A stretch of 64,000 nt of DNA from assembly GCF_037038585.1 (NCBI RefSeq), contig NC_092526.1, positions 41,179,501 through 41,243,500 of the forward strand. The letters are read 5' to 3'. Of this stretch, positions 21,405 through 32,833 are shown one piece after another (positions within the stretch are counted from its first letter, which is position 1; each line of letters begins with the position of its first letter). Source of the stretch: Patagioenas fasciata. Taxonomy: Eukaryota; Chordata; Aves; Columbiformes; Columbidae. The notes below the pieces were generated by a model, which was not told the origin of the DNA, did no database searches, and saw nothing but the letters and a program-made list of their open reading frames with translations. The translations under genes were made by a program, and so were the position numbers.

Positions 21405-24205
21405 ATATCACAGTATCACAGCATCACAGTATCACAGTATCACAGTATCACAGTATCACAGTATCACAGTATCACAGTATGTTTGGGATTGGAAGGGACC
21501 TCAAAAGATCATCTAGTCCAATCCCCCTGCTGGAGCAGGAATGCCTATGTGAGATCACACAGGAAGGTGTCCAGGCGGGTTTTGAATGTCTCCAGGGAAG
21601 GAGACTCCACAACCTCCCTGGGCAGCCTGGTCCAGTGCTCTGTCACCCTCACTAAGAAGAAGTTCTTTCTCAAATTTAAGTGGAACCTCTTGTGTTCCAG
21701 CTTGATCCCATTACCCCTTGTCCTATCATTGTTTGCCACTGAGAAGAGCCTGACTCCATCCTCGTGGCACTCACCCTTTATACATTTATAAACATTAATA
21801 AGGTCACCCCTCAGTCTCCTCTTCTCCAAACTAAAGAGCCCCAGCTCCCTCAGCCTTTCTTCATAAGGGAGATGCTCCACTCCCTTAATCATCTTTGTTG
21901 CCCTACGCTGGACCCTCTCCAGCGGTTCCCTGTCCTTCTTGAACTGAGGGGCCCAGAACTGGACACAATATTCCAGATGGGGTCTCACCAGGGTGGAGTA
22001 GAGGGGAAGGAGGACCTCTCTCGATCTACTAACCACCCCCCTTGTAATACACCCAAGGATGCCATTGGCCTTCCTGGCCACAAGGGCACATGGTCATCCT
22101 GTTGTCCATCAGGACCCCTAGGTCCCTTTCCCCTACACTGCTCTCTAATATGTAATTTCCCAACCTATACTGGAACCTGGGGTTGTTCTTGCCCAGATGC
22201 AGGACTCTACACTCTCCCTTGTCAAATTTCATCAGGTTATTCCCCGCCCAACTCTCCAGCCTGTCCAGGTCCCGCTGGATGGCAGCACAGCCTTCTGGGG
22301 TGTCAGCCACTCCTCCCAGCTTGGTGTCATCAGCAAACTTGCTGATAGTACACTCAGTTCCCTTGTCCAAATCATTAATGAATATATTGAATAATATTGG
22401 CCCCAGTACTGACCCCTGAGGCACACCATTAGATACTGGCCTCCAACTGGACTCTGCCCCATTGACCATCACTCTCTAGATTCTTTCCTTAAGCCAGTTT
22501 GCAACCCACCTCACTACTCTGTTGTCTAGACCACACCTCCTCATCTTAGCTGTGAGGATGTTGTGGGAGACTGTGTCAAAGGCTTTACTGAAGTCAAGGT
22601 AGACCACATCCACCGCTCTGCCATCATCCATCCACCTTGTTACATTCTTATAAAAGGCTATGAGGTTCGTCAAGCATGACTTACCTTTGGTAAAGCCATG
22701 CTGACTGCCCCTAATGACCCTTTTATCCTTGATATGCCTTGAGATGACACCAAGGTTAAGCTGTTCCTTTACTTTTCCAGGGACAGAGGTGAGGCTGACT
22801 GGTCTATAATTACCCGGGTCCTCCTTCTTGCCCTTTTTGAAGACTGGAGTGACATTTGCTTTCCTCCAGTCCTCGGGCACCTCTCCCATTTCCCAAGACT
22901 TGGCAAAGATGATGGAGAGTGGTCCAGCAATGACCTCAGCCAGCTCCCTCAGCACCCGCGGATGCATCCCATCCGGACCCATGGATTTATGGATGTCCAG
23001 ACTATTTAATTGCTCCCTAACCCAGTCCTCATCAACCCAGGCAAACTCCTCCACTGACTTGGCTTCATCTGGGGTCTCAGGGGTACAGGGCTCCCCAGGA
23101 CAGCCTCCAGTAGAGTAGACAGAGACAAAGAATGCATTCAGCAATTCTGCCTTCTCTGTGTCTTCTGCCACCAGGGCACCCACCCCATTCATCAGTGGGC
23201 CTACATTGCCTCTGGTATTAGTTTTATCTGCTATGTATTTGAAAAAGTTCTTTTTGCTGTCCTTGACCCCTCTCGCCAGCTGTAATACTAAGGAGGCCTT
23301 GGCTATCCTAGCTGCTTTCCTACATCCTCTAACAGCAGCCTTATATTCCTCCCAAGTGGCCAGCCCCTGCTTCCATGACCTGTAAACTCGCCTCTTCTGC
23401 TTGAGCATACCCAACAGATCCCTATTCAACCACACAGGCCTTCTGGCTCCCTTCCTCAGTTATCTACGTGTGGGGATGCACTGATCCTGAGCATGGAAGA
23501 AGCAATCTCTGAATGCAATCCAGCTCTCTTGGGCCCCTTTTCCTTCAAGCAGTCTTGCCCATGGGATTTCCCCCAGCAATTGCTTGAAAAGGCAGAAGTT
23601 AGCCCTGCTAAAGTCCAGGGTTGCAATTCTACTTGCTGTTCTGTTCCTGCCACACAAGATGCTGAACTCAACCATCTCGTGGTCACTGCAACCCAGGCAG
23701 CCCTCAACCTTTACTGCTTCGATCAGACCCTCCTTGTTAGTGAGGATGAGATCCAGCAGTGCACCTCTCCTAGTCGGCTCCTCCACCATCTGCATGAGGA
23801 AGTTATCATCAATGCACTGGAGGAACCTCCTGGACTGTGGCTGGCTGGCTGAATGGTCCTTCCAGCAAACATCAGGGAAGTTAAAATCACCCACAACAAC
23901 CAGGGCCTGTGACTGTGAGGTCACTCTCAACTGAGCATAGAAGGCCTCATCAACTTCCTCAGCCTGATCTGGTGGCCTATAATAGACACCTACAACAGTA
24001 TCACCCCTGCCAGCCTGCCCCTTGATCCTGACCCATACACTCTCAACTCGTTCCTCATCTGATCCTGGGCAGAATTTAGTATATTGTAAGTTGCTCTCTC
24101 ACATAGAGAGCAACTCCACCACCACGCCTGGCTGGCCTGTCTTTCCTGAAAAGGGCGTAGCCATCCATGACCACATTCCAGTCATGTGAACTGTCCCATA
24201 TCTCC
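21405..24205 (-). mobile_element. CR1 LINE inserted in the class I provirus
   Basis: This 2.8-kb 5'-truncated minus-strand CR1 retains part of the endonuclease, the whole RT and the 3' end. The 3' terminus is expanded to about nine CACAGTAT octamers at 21,408-21,480, against three in the copy at 4,767. Over the shared 1.4 kb it is very close to the 4,764-6,176 element. The provirus module resumes on both sides, proving that the CR1 arrived after the provirus. Confidence 0.92.
21545..24200 (-). pseudogene. CR1 ORF2: partial endonuclease plus reverse transcriptase, broken
   Basis: In translation order, the C-terminal half of an AP-type endonuclease lies at about 24,200-23,460, with VVGDFNFPDV and CSDHEMVEF. 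The complete RT follows (23,435-21,545), with [16 protein letters not shown]-type and FADDTK motifs and the C-terminal tail ending at 21,545. Lesions seen are a stop between endonuclease and RT near 23,460, a TAG near 22,476 after NWLKERI, and a 10-bp deletion at about 22,089 (GTGCTGGCTC in the 4,764 copy) that shifts the frame. The protein would nick target DNA and copy CR1 RNA; this copy cannot. Confidence 0.88.
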
Positions 24206-25285
24206 GACTAGCACATAAATGCAATACAGATCAGAGTTTAACAACTTAAATCCTTTCCTGGTCCCAAAATTATTAGATAAAATAAAAGCAAATTATCTTA
24301 AAGTACTGTGTCTCATCCTATTTTCCAAGTTCTGCAGAACAACATTTGATTGCCACTAATTGATATAACCCCACATTCAAACCACAAGTGAATACAATAT
24401 TGTTTCAAATTTTCTTTTATCAAGTTTCCCCACTAAGTTACTCTAATGTGTAAGGATACATCCTAAGAAGAGTAAGATGGTATTTCAGTATTTTAATGGA
24501 ACCGGTTCCCATTTTGTTATTACGTCCCTGATTTTGGAGGGTGAAAAACTTATCTGCGTATACTTCCTTACATCATGTGCACTGTAATTTAACTCATATG
24601 TCACGAGACTTAAATCAAGGTGTTTTAAGCTCATCTTGTGGTTTCTACAGATCACATGCTAAAGTGTACCACCATAAACAGCAATTACTGTAAGAGGCAC
24701 ACACACAGCTCACACAGGCACAGCTGGCTGGTCTGACGATTTCCGAGTTACTTTACGATTTAGAATGGAATGCATGGAATGCCCGGGCACTTACAAAAGA
24801 TAACATGCAGTTATAGACCAATTATTCCTTTTTCACCATTACCCTTTTCAGCAGCTGAAAAAAAGATTTCTGCATTACTCTTCCCTCTTGCTAAATTAGT
24901 CATTAGCAAAAGTCCATCCTGACTCTCGGAATCGAGACGCAGAAATCGCGGAGTTGCTCAATCTACCCCCAAGATCGCTAGTGGCTGTACCCAGAAACAG
25001 ACAGCAACTCCCTCCATTTCCCAGGTACCTCTTCCCACTGTGGAACTGTGGTCACGTGTGAGATGTCTCTCCGTGCCTCACTGGCTCACTGCCAAATGAA
25101 ATTAAATGCATTTAAATTAAATTTATTACGACATACCTTATTCGCTATCGTGACCAGAGGTCTTCTGTCTGCTCCTACAATGAACAACAGGGACTGGAGA
25201 TCTTTCCGAAAAAAATCTTTGAGGCGTGCCTAAGACATCCCTTCCCAATTGTTCAAAAAGGCAAGCACAACACCCTCCTGCCAAA
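24206..25285 (-). other. Leader region of the class I provirus
   Basis: This is sequence between the CR1 and the 5' LTR. It holds part 2 of the shared module (24,225-24,560), including GGAACCGGTTCC. It ends with the presumed primer-binding site at 25,270-25,285, just inside the LTR. No coding region is visible. Confidence 0.6.
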
Positions 25286-25803
25286 TGAGGCAATGACCTT
25301 ACTACCCTTGAGGTTATAAGGAAGGTATGTATTAATTTACGATGCCGGACACACGGGGAATCATTTCACCTAATACGTGTGCAAAATTACAGTACCTGTG
25401 AGCTTGGTTAAATGCACTAAAGTGTTACATATTCATGAAAGTTTTAGGAACGCCTATACATATTCATAACCTGTCCCCGAGAAGGCGGTTCTTACTACAA
25501 TGAGTTCCGGGAGACCATTTCCAGAGTCTCCACCTCTGGCTCCTCCTGGTTGCAGCTGCGCAGTGATCGTGAACTTGGGTCCTCTTTCTCTGTACACGGT
25601 CACCTTTGGTCCAGTGTGATGAGTTGGTTAGGTCTCAGACTGCTGAGTTGGTTAAAACTGCTGTATCTCCTGTCCTGTGCCCAAGTTTCTGTAATCTAGT
25701 TCACCCAAGGATTATTATTTTTGCAAGGCATCAGTGAAGTCCCATTTTTTCATACAATAAGTTACACAGAGTTAAGCAAGGCTGGGCAAGAGTGATATGG
25801 GTT
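25286..25803 (-). repeat. 5' LTR of the class I provirus, U3-truncated
   Basis: It aligns with 15,453-15,997 of the 3' LTR apart from the 23-bp hairpin. It lacks the outermost ~110 bp of U3. Host block D begins directly at 25,804, about 145 bp further into the block than the other flank (15,452), so one deletion removed both the LTR edge and host DNA. No target duplication can be scored. Confidence 0.8.
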
Positions 25804-27140
25804 GTACCCAGGAAGGGAGATGGGTTGTCATGTCCACCCCACCTGAGTACATGATGGGAAAGCTACAGGGAGACGGTTGTGTCTGTCAGAGAAGCTGAAA
25901 GGCCAGAAGCAGTCATGGGATTTAGAAGATCATGGTGAGGTTACTTGTCTTCTGTCAGGTAAAAGACCACAAGAAGCCTAATGGGTTGGGTTCCCTGCAC
26001 GAAGGGCAGTTTATGAGATGGCTGAGCTTTCATTAGTAATAGGAAAAAGCAGAAGAGGGAAAAGAAATCAGAAAGTGCAACTTGGAAGGTGAGGACTGGA
26101 TATGAGGAGGAAGAAATGTCAGTGGAAGGGCAGTGCTGTGGTGCAAGAGGTCAGCCAGAGGGAGCTGGATCAGCCCATGGTTTGTGTTCCAAAGAGCAGC
26201 CAGTGAGGGTGCAGACACATCAGTGAAGGCGCAGAAATGCTGGGGTGAGAGCAGGTGGGGAAGCGAGATGGGTGTCTGCAGCCTGCAGGGAAAGAGGGGC
26301 GGGTGTAGAACCGTGTAGAACAGCCTGTGATGGAGATGGCAAAGGGTGCTGGCAAGGCTGGAAGGGACCCACAGAACCCAGGTCTCTGTCCCCTTGGCCA
26401 TGGCAGATGTCTCTACCACAGAGGCCTAGGAGAAGACATTTTGTTCTCATGGCGCTGGGGCCTCGTTGCCTCCTTGCAGCCCGATGGGGAAGCTGGAAGT
26501 TGTTGTACCAGTGTTGTCCTTCATTCAGCCTTGCACACCCACATACCATGGTTCCAGGAAGAGCCCTGAGCCGTGTGTAGAGGGACAGGATCCCCTTCCC
26601 ATTGCCTGGAGGTCATGGTTTCTCCTTTCTGCATCAGAAAGCAAACCAAGGGGTTTCTCACCATAAGAGCTGAAGAAAAGACTAAAAGGAGACCTCATGG
26701 TGGCTACAGCATCCTCAAAAGGGGAGAAGGAGGGGAAGGTACTGATCTCTTCTCTCTGGTGACTGATTACAAAACCCAAGGGAATGTCTGGTTGGACATG
26801 TGGAAAAGGTTCTTCACCCAGAGGGTGCTGGACACTGAACAGGCTCCCCAGGGAGGTGTCACGGCCCCAACCTGACCATTTTAAAGAAGAGACTGGAAAA
26901 TGTTCTCAGAGACACGGTGTGAACTGTAGGGTGTCCTGTGCAGGGACAGGAGTTGGACTCGATGACCCTGTGGGTCCTTCCAACTCAAGACATTCTATGA
27001 TTCTATGAAATACTAGGTCAAAAGTCCATCTATTCATTGTACAGATGAGATGCAAACATACAAGTCATATACATGTCCACTGTGTGAATGTGGTGAGATG
27101 AGCCCAAGGGGGCACAAATGCTATCAGCTATTCCTTGAGG
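25804..27140. repeat. Block D, second copy
   Basis: Direct copy of 12,045-13,405 with a CR1 3' end (+) at 26,660-27,007 that finishes in two ATTCTATG octamers. It keeps an empty ERV-L target site (TGGGA at 25,916-25,920). No gene is seen. Confidence 0.8.
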
Positions 27141-28432
27141 TGCCATAAAGGTCAGTGGGACAGAGACGGTGTGCAGGGATCTCTTCCAACTTGTGTTATT
27201 GTAGGGTTCCATGAATCTTTTCCTTGGAAAGCTCCTTCATGTCAGAATAGACAGAGGAAGAAGAAAAAGAGATGCAGAGGCAGAGATATAAAATGCCCCA
27301 GTGTAAATAGAGCAGCGCCTCTGAGGAACGTTTCTCCACTCAAACCCTTGATATGAAATCTATTAGATACATTTGATGAAAACAGCTTAGTTTGATCTGC
27401 TCACACACTGGACCACAAGGCTGGGTACAATGTCATGTAGTTACTTGTGTCTCAGGAACTCATAGTCCAGTAGGAAGCCAATGGCTGTGGAGGGCACTGT
27501 GAGGTCACTTCTACCTCTGCAGGGGATAGGCCAACAGCAGGAACATGGCTGGGAAAGGGACTTTGAGGACACAGATACAAAACAAGCAACCAGACCCAAT
27601 CAGCATGGCTTTAGGAAAGGCAGGTCCTGCTTGACCAACCTGACCTCCTCTTATGACAAGATGGCCAGCTTAGCAGATGAGGGAAAGTCTGTCATGGGGG
27701 AGTGAATCCGCCACACAGGTTGTAGATGTTGTGTCCTTAGACTGCAGTAAAACCTTTGACACTGTATCCCACAGCATTCTCCTGGACAAGTTGCAGCTCA
27801 TGGCCTGGATGGTGCATCTGCGATGGGTAAAGAACTGGCTGGAAGGTATTTTGTCCCCTGGAGCCATTTGTTCCTTTCCTGTACACATGGGCATCCCATG
27901 AATGCATCACTGCTCTCTACCCCAGTGTAGACAGGCACAAGGCCTTCTCCACCTGGACGTCTCACTTCACCTGTGCCACTGTTTTCTACAACACCCTCAT
28001 CCTTGACTGAGAGATGCCCAGGGCAGCCCTCCCAAGACAGTCTGACAAAGTCTTATTTCTACACCTTCCCCACATCCCTGCTCAATCCCCTTATCCACAG
28101 CTTAAAGACCAGAAAGGTTGGGTGCATATGGAGCAGTGAGAAAAATGGTCAGGAAATCTTTGAAATGCACAGAAAGCCCATCAACATGTTGCCCAGTTGT
28201 TGTCTTCTGAACAAGCCCAGAAGATCAGCACAGCATTTGCTGTGTCACTGAAACTCACCTGGAAGGTTGGGTTATGGAGTAAAGGTTTGGTCTGGGAAGG
28301 GACAGACAGGTGCTGGTGGAACTGGCTGGTGTGACCGTGAGACATCTCTCAAACACCTCAGAAAAGTCCTGGCTCTCAGGGACGATGCATGGTCCTCTGA
28401 GAAAGAAAATATCAAATATGACTTCTCATAGA
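27141..28432. repeat. Block E, second copy, with a CR1 RT fragment
   Basis: Direct copy of 13,406-14,682. The old CR1 RT fragment (27,560-27,890, +) still reads NQHGFRKGRSCLTNL and DCSKTFDTVSHSIL in parts. No host gene is visible. Confidence 0.75.
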
Positions 28433-28985
28433 ATCATAGAATTGTTTTTGGAAGAGACCCTTAAGATCATCAGGTCCAACCATAACCTGGATCTGGCACT
28501 AAACCATGTCCCTAAGAGCCTTGTCTATCTGTCTTTTAAACACCTTCAGTGATGGTGACTCCACAACCTCACTGGGCAGTCTGTTCCATTGCTTCAAAAC
28601 CCTTTCCCTGAAGAATTTTTTTCCTAATATCCAATTTAAACCTCCCTGTGTGCAACTTGAGGCCATTTTTTCTTGTCCTATCACTTGCTACTTGGGAGAA
28701 GAGACCAACACCCACTGTGATAAAACCTCCTTTCAGGTAGTTGTAAGACAGCGACAAGGTCTTCCCTCAGCCTCCTTTTCTCAAGGCTGAACAACCCCAG
28801 CTCTCTCAACTACTCCTCATATGATTGGTGCTCCAGACCCTTCACCAGCCTTGTTATCCTCCTCTGAACTCTCTCCAGCACCTCTTCCTTGTCATGAGGG
28901 CCTAAAACTGACCCCAGGATTCAAGGTGCAGCCTCACCAGTGTCCAGCACAAAAGGATGATCACTTCTCTAGTCCTGCTAAAACT
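28433..28985 (-). mobile_element. CR1 3' end
   Basis: Minus-strand CR1 tail of about 550 bp carrying the broken C-terminal RT region. It is orthologous within the duplication to 59,022-59,545, where a 126-codon frame is still open. Confidence 0.85.
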
Positions 28986-30168
28986 TGGATTGAATCAAGG
29001 CTTGAACACCTTGGTGTGACCCAGCTTCTGACAGGTTGGACTGCAGACTCCTGAGGTCCCTTCAACCTCAGTTCTCTTATGATCCCATTGTGATGTTGGG
29101 TTCTGTTTCTAACTGGAGCACAGCAAACGATTATGGGGCATGAATCCACTGGTGCTGTATGTGACCATCTAAACCAACATCTCAACCAGTGAACCAACCA
29201 ACACCTCAGTGTGACTCGCTCTGGGCAAAGTCTGAGGAGTCCTGGGCAGGGAAGGCGTAGAGGGCATGGGACGCTATGCAAGACACAAAATGATCTTGGA
29301 TTCATGCTTGTAGGCCCATCGGATGTCAGTTAATGAAAATTAAAATAAGAAGAACTGAAGACAAATATCCAAAGCAAAGGAAGGTGTCAACATACTTTTA
29401 TTTACTTCTTCTTTTTTCTTTGGTGAGGTTTCTTTTGTTTGAAAATGAAAGATTTCTCCAGAACTGGGCATGGCTTTAGGACACAAATGTCTTCAGCTCC
29501 AGGGACACAAACATCTGGTGCTAGTGTAGATGTCCCGGGAACCCCTGCCCAGGCTTCACCTGCATTGCAACGTGTTCTGGTCTCCCTCTGCTCCTGTGTG
29601 AAGGATGCCAATTCTAAGCCAGCACCTCAGGTACACTGGGGCCCCTAAAATGTCACTGGCTGTTTATGGTGAGACAACTGATGAGTAATGTTTGTCTGGA
29701 AATGTCCACTTTTTTATTGTGTGGTTTTGTTTGTTTGATTGTTTGTTTTTTGGGGTTTTATTTGTTTGTGTGGGTTTGGTAGTGGTTTGAGATTTTAACA
29801 CATTAATTAAAAAAAATAAAAGGCCAAAAAGTGAATTACTGGGAAGTGTACTAAGTGTAGGAGAAGAAATATTGTTCTTCCCCTGTGCTTCTATTACCAA
29901 CACTCTATTATTTTATCTACCTCGTCATTCAGGAGTTTCCACCTCTCCTGATTAAATGTCCCTGTCAAAGGACAACTTTCCAGCAGACTGTCTGGACGTT
30001 TACCTTTCCCAGTGCTCTCAAGTTTCCTCCTCCACTTGCTCTTTGGTCATTCAGTGGCCTCTCAACTGTCTGGTTTCTGCTTTGAGATTCAGGGAGTTAC
30101 AAACTTGCCACATTCTTCAGAGCTCTAATTAACTTGGCAGTCAACACGTTCATTGTGTTTATTTCTAC

Positions 30169-30249
30169 CCTATCCTATCCTATCCTATCCTATCCTATCC
30201 TATCCTATCCTATCCTATCCTATCCTATCCTATCCTATCCTATCCTATC
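30169..30249 (+). repeat. TATCC pentanucleotide array
   Basis: About 16 perfect TATCC units. The paralogous site near 60,838-60,855 has only a short imperfect seed. Confidence 0.95.
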
Positions 30250-30834
30250 ACTCTGCCTAAACCAGTTCTTGTGTGGATGTCCCTTGTGGATGGTGGACCT
30301 CATTAGATCCAGCTTACACACACAGTTGAGGAAAGTGTGTCAGTGTTTATTAAACTGTTCAGTGTTTACACAGGAGAGCAGGTGGAGCTGGTGCACAGGA
30401 GCTGCAGCATCTCCTGCAGAGCTCAGGGGAGAAGTCTGATGTGAGGAGAAGTGATGCAATCTCCGGTGGCCAATGAGTGAACCAGCAGACTGGGAGTGGG
30501 GGGTGAGGAGCGAGGTTGTCCATACAGTGTCCAGCCTCAAGAGGCTGTTCTTCTGATGTCCAGATGTCTTCAGGAGACCCTCTGGATCAAAGTCCATTGT
30601 AGAATGCTGCTGTCACTTCTTCTATACACTGAAAAATGACAGAAAATACCCTTGAAAGAAAAAACCTGCTTTCTGAAACCTTCTTTGAAATCTTCATCAT
30701 TAAGTGTCCCATTGAAACCTCTCCAGTCTTGAAGATTTGAAGAATATTACAGAAAGAAACATTGCTCATTAGGGCTTTCTGTGTTTTAATGAGCCCCATG
30801 GTGTATTTGGTGCTGAGTCCATGAACCTCAGATG

Positions 30835-30936
30835 CCAAGGACAGACTGAAGATTCTGCTCAAGAAGTCCAAGTCAGAAGCAAACTCCAAGGACAGACTGA
30901 AGATTCTGCTCAAGAAGTCCAAGTCAGAAGCAAACT
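30835..30936. repeat. 51-bp tandem duplication
   Basis: Two perfect adjacent copies (30,835-30,885 and 30,886-30,936) beginning CCAAGGACAGACTGAAG. The paralogue near 61,453-61,503 has one copy. Confidence 0.92.
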
Positions 30937-31944
30937 CCAGAGTACCTTGAAGCGTTAATGGGCCCCACTGAGGGCTGTTACTGACAAAGTCTCCCCAGGG
31001 ACTTGTTAGAGCAGATAATTGGAGGCTGTGATTGCATCAGGCAAAGGCAAAGTGCAGCAGCTCTGATACTGAGAAAATCCTTGATTTGTTTGATGAAGGA
31101 GAATGGGCAAGCCTTGAGCCCCTGCCCTAGGAAGGGAGATCCTGTCCCTCACGTGTGGCTCAGGGCTCTTCCTGAGGTGTGGGGAGTGCGATGCCCAGTG
31201 CAGGACAATGGTGTGACACTCCCTAGTGGGTGCAAGGAGGCAATGGGGTGCCATGCCCATGACAACCATGTGTCTTCTCTTAGGCCTCGGTGGCAGGGAC
31301 ATCAGCCATAACCAAGGGGACAAAGAACTCAGCTCTTTCAGGAACATCAGCCATAGACAAGGGGACAAAGACCTTGGCTCTTTCAAGGACATCCAGCCTT
31401 GCCAGTGCCCTTGGCCATGTCTACCATAGTCCATCCTCCACTGTCCCAGGCCTGTGGCTATTTCCCCACAGACTGCAGACACTCCATGCGCTTCCCCACC
31501 TTGTTCTCACCCCAGTATGTCCCCACCTGTGCTGCTGTCTCTCCATCCTCACCAGCTGTTCCTGGAAACACAAAGCCATGGCTGATCCAGCGTCCCTCTG
31601 AATGATCAGAGCACTGTGCCCAGAATGACATTTCTTTATCCTGAGCTCCACTATGGACCTCCAGAGCTGCAGTTTCTGATGGCTTTCCCTTCTCATGCTG
31701 TTTCACTCTACCAAAAAAAAAAAAGTGCCATCATCTTGGAAAGTTATTTTCAAGATTTCTGAAGCTACTACTACCCTTTCTTGTCATGGTTTTATCACAG
31801 CCACCAATTAAGACCTTGACAGCTGCTCACATCCTGCTCCCAGTCCCCAAGTGGGATAAGGGAGAGAACTGAAAGGGAAGGGAGAAACTTGTGGGTTTAG
31901 AAAAAAAATAATACCGCAATAAAAATAACAAAATAACATACATG

Positions 31945-32833
31945 AAGTACAATATATGATACTCAGTGCAATCCCCCACATAACTCCAGTTGTGCTGAAC
32001 AGGCAGGCCAAAAAATGAGAGCACCCTGGTCCTGAACAGCTGATCCCAGCAAGAGAAAGTAAAAGTACCAAAGACAGAGAGGCCCAAGGACCAACTGAAA
32101 ACGAGCAAAACATCATAAAACTGAACTAACACTGAACTCCTAATAGAATGGAACTTCCGCACAGAGCCAACCAAAGTAGCTGGAAAACCAAAGCTAACTG
32201 GTTGGAAAAGCCATCTCCAGCTTTATAGCGAGCATGACGCTAATGGTAGAGAATAGCTCATTGATTGACCTGGATGTCAATCAAGGTGCTGTCCAGTCTG
32301 TGTCCCCTCCTGCCAATTTGTACCTGCAGCTGGACTCCAGAGAAGTCCTTGGTTTCACTGACAATAGTCCAGGTAAATTAAATAGAAATAGATAAATTAA
32401 ATTAAGAAAATATACCCAGTGCAATCCCTCATGTAACTCCAGTTACACAGAACAGCGAGTCCTGCAGAAGGGAGCACCTTGGTCCTGAACAGCCCATCCC
32501 AGCAAGAGAGAGCAAAACAGCAACAGGCAGAAAGGCCCAAAGACCAACTGCAGAATGGCAGAACAGCAAAAGGCCGAACTGACATCGAACTCCTGCCAGA
32601 ATGACACTTCTGAATGGAACAACCAAACTAGCTGGAAAACCCAAAGTAACGGATGTAACAAGCCCTAAAAGCCATTTCCAGCTTTAGACTGAACATGACA
32701 CTAATCATAGGGAATATTTCATTGATCAGCCTGCATGTCAATCCAGGTGCTGTCCTGTCTGTGTCCCCTCCTGCCAATCTGCATCTGCAGCTGGATGGTC
32801 AAAGAAGTCCTTGATTTCCCTGACAGCATCCAA
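31945..32833. repeat. About 450-bp tandem duplication
   Basis: 31,945-32,395 and 32,400-32,833 share the run from CAGTGCAATC through CCCAGCAAGAGA to the CAATCAAGGTGCTGTCC-like end. The paralogous region at 62,336-62,770 has a single unit. Confidence 0.8.

Larger units (their letters stand above)
15453..25803 (-). mobile_element. Gammaretrovirus-like (class I) endogenous provirus, decayed and nested
   Basis: Two related LTRs (15,453-16,106 and 25,286-25,803) bracket a minus-strand interior in the order leader, gag remnant, protease/RT, RNase H, integrase, and a rearranged 3' region. Pol segments resemble gammaretroviral pol (DLKDAF, LPQGF, an FVDD catalytic box, integrase core and C-terminus). 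A CR1 (21,405-24,205) and a solo LTR (19,029-19,681) have inserted into it. Stops, frameshifts and missing segments occur throughout, so it cannot make virus. The primer-binding region beginning TTTGGCAGGAGGGTG could not be matched to a tRNA. Confidence 0.88.

Noticed and set aside
21408..21480. Octamer array as a CRISPR array or independent satellite
   Set aside because: It has 8-bp units with no spacers, at the exact 3' end of a CR1; this is the CR1 terminal repeat.
31808..32661. Overlapping hydrophobic minus-strand frames in block F as a membrane-protein gene
   Set aside because: Three phases are open at once, the tandem copies differ by frame-breaking indels, and no motif is recognised.
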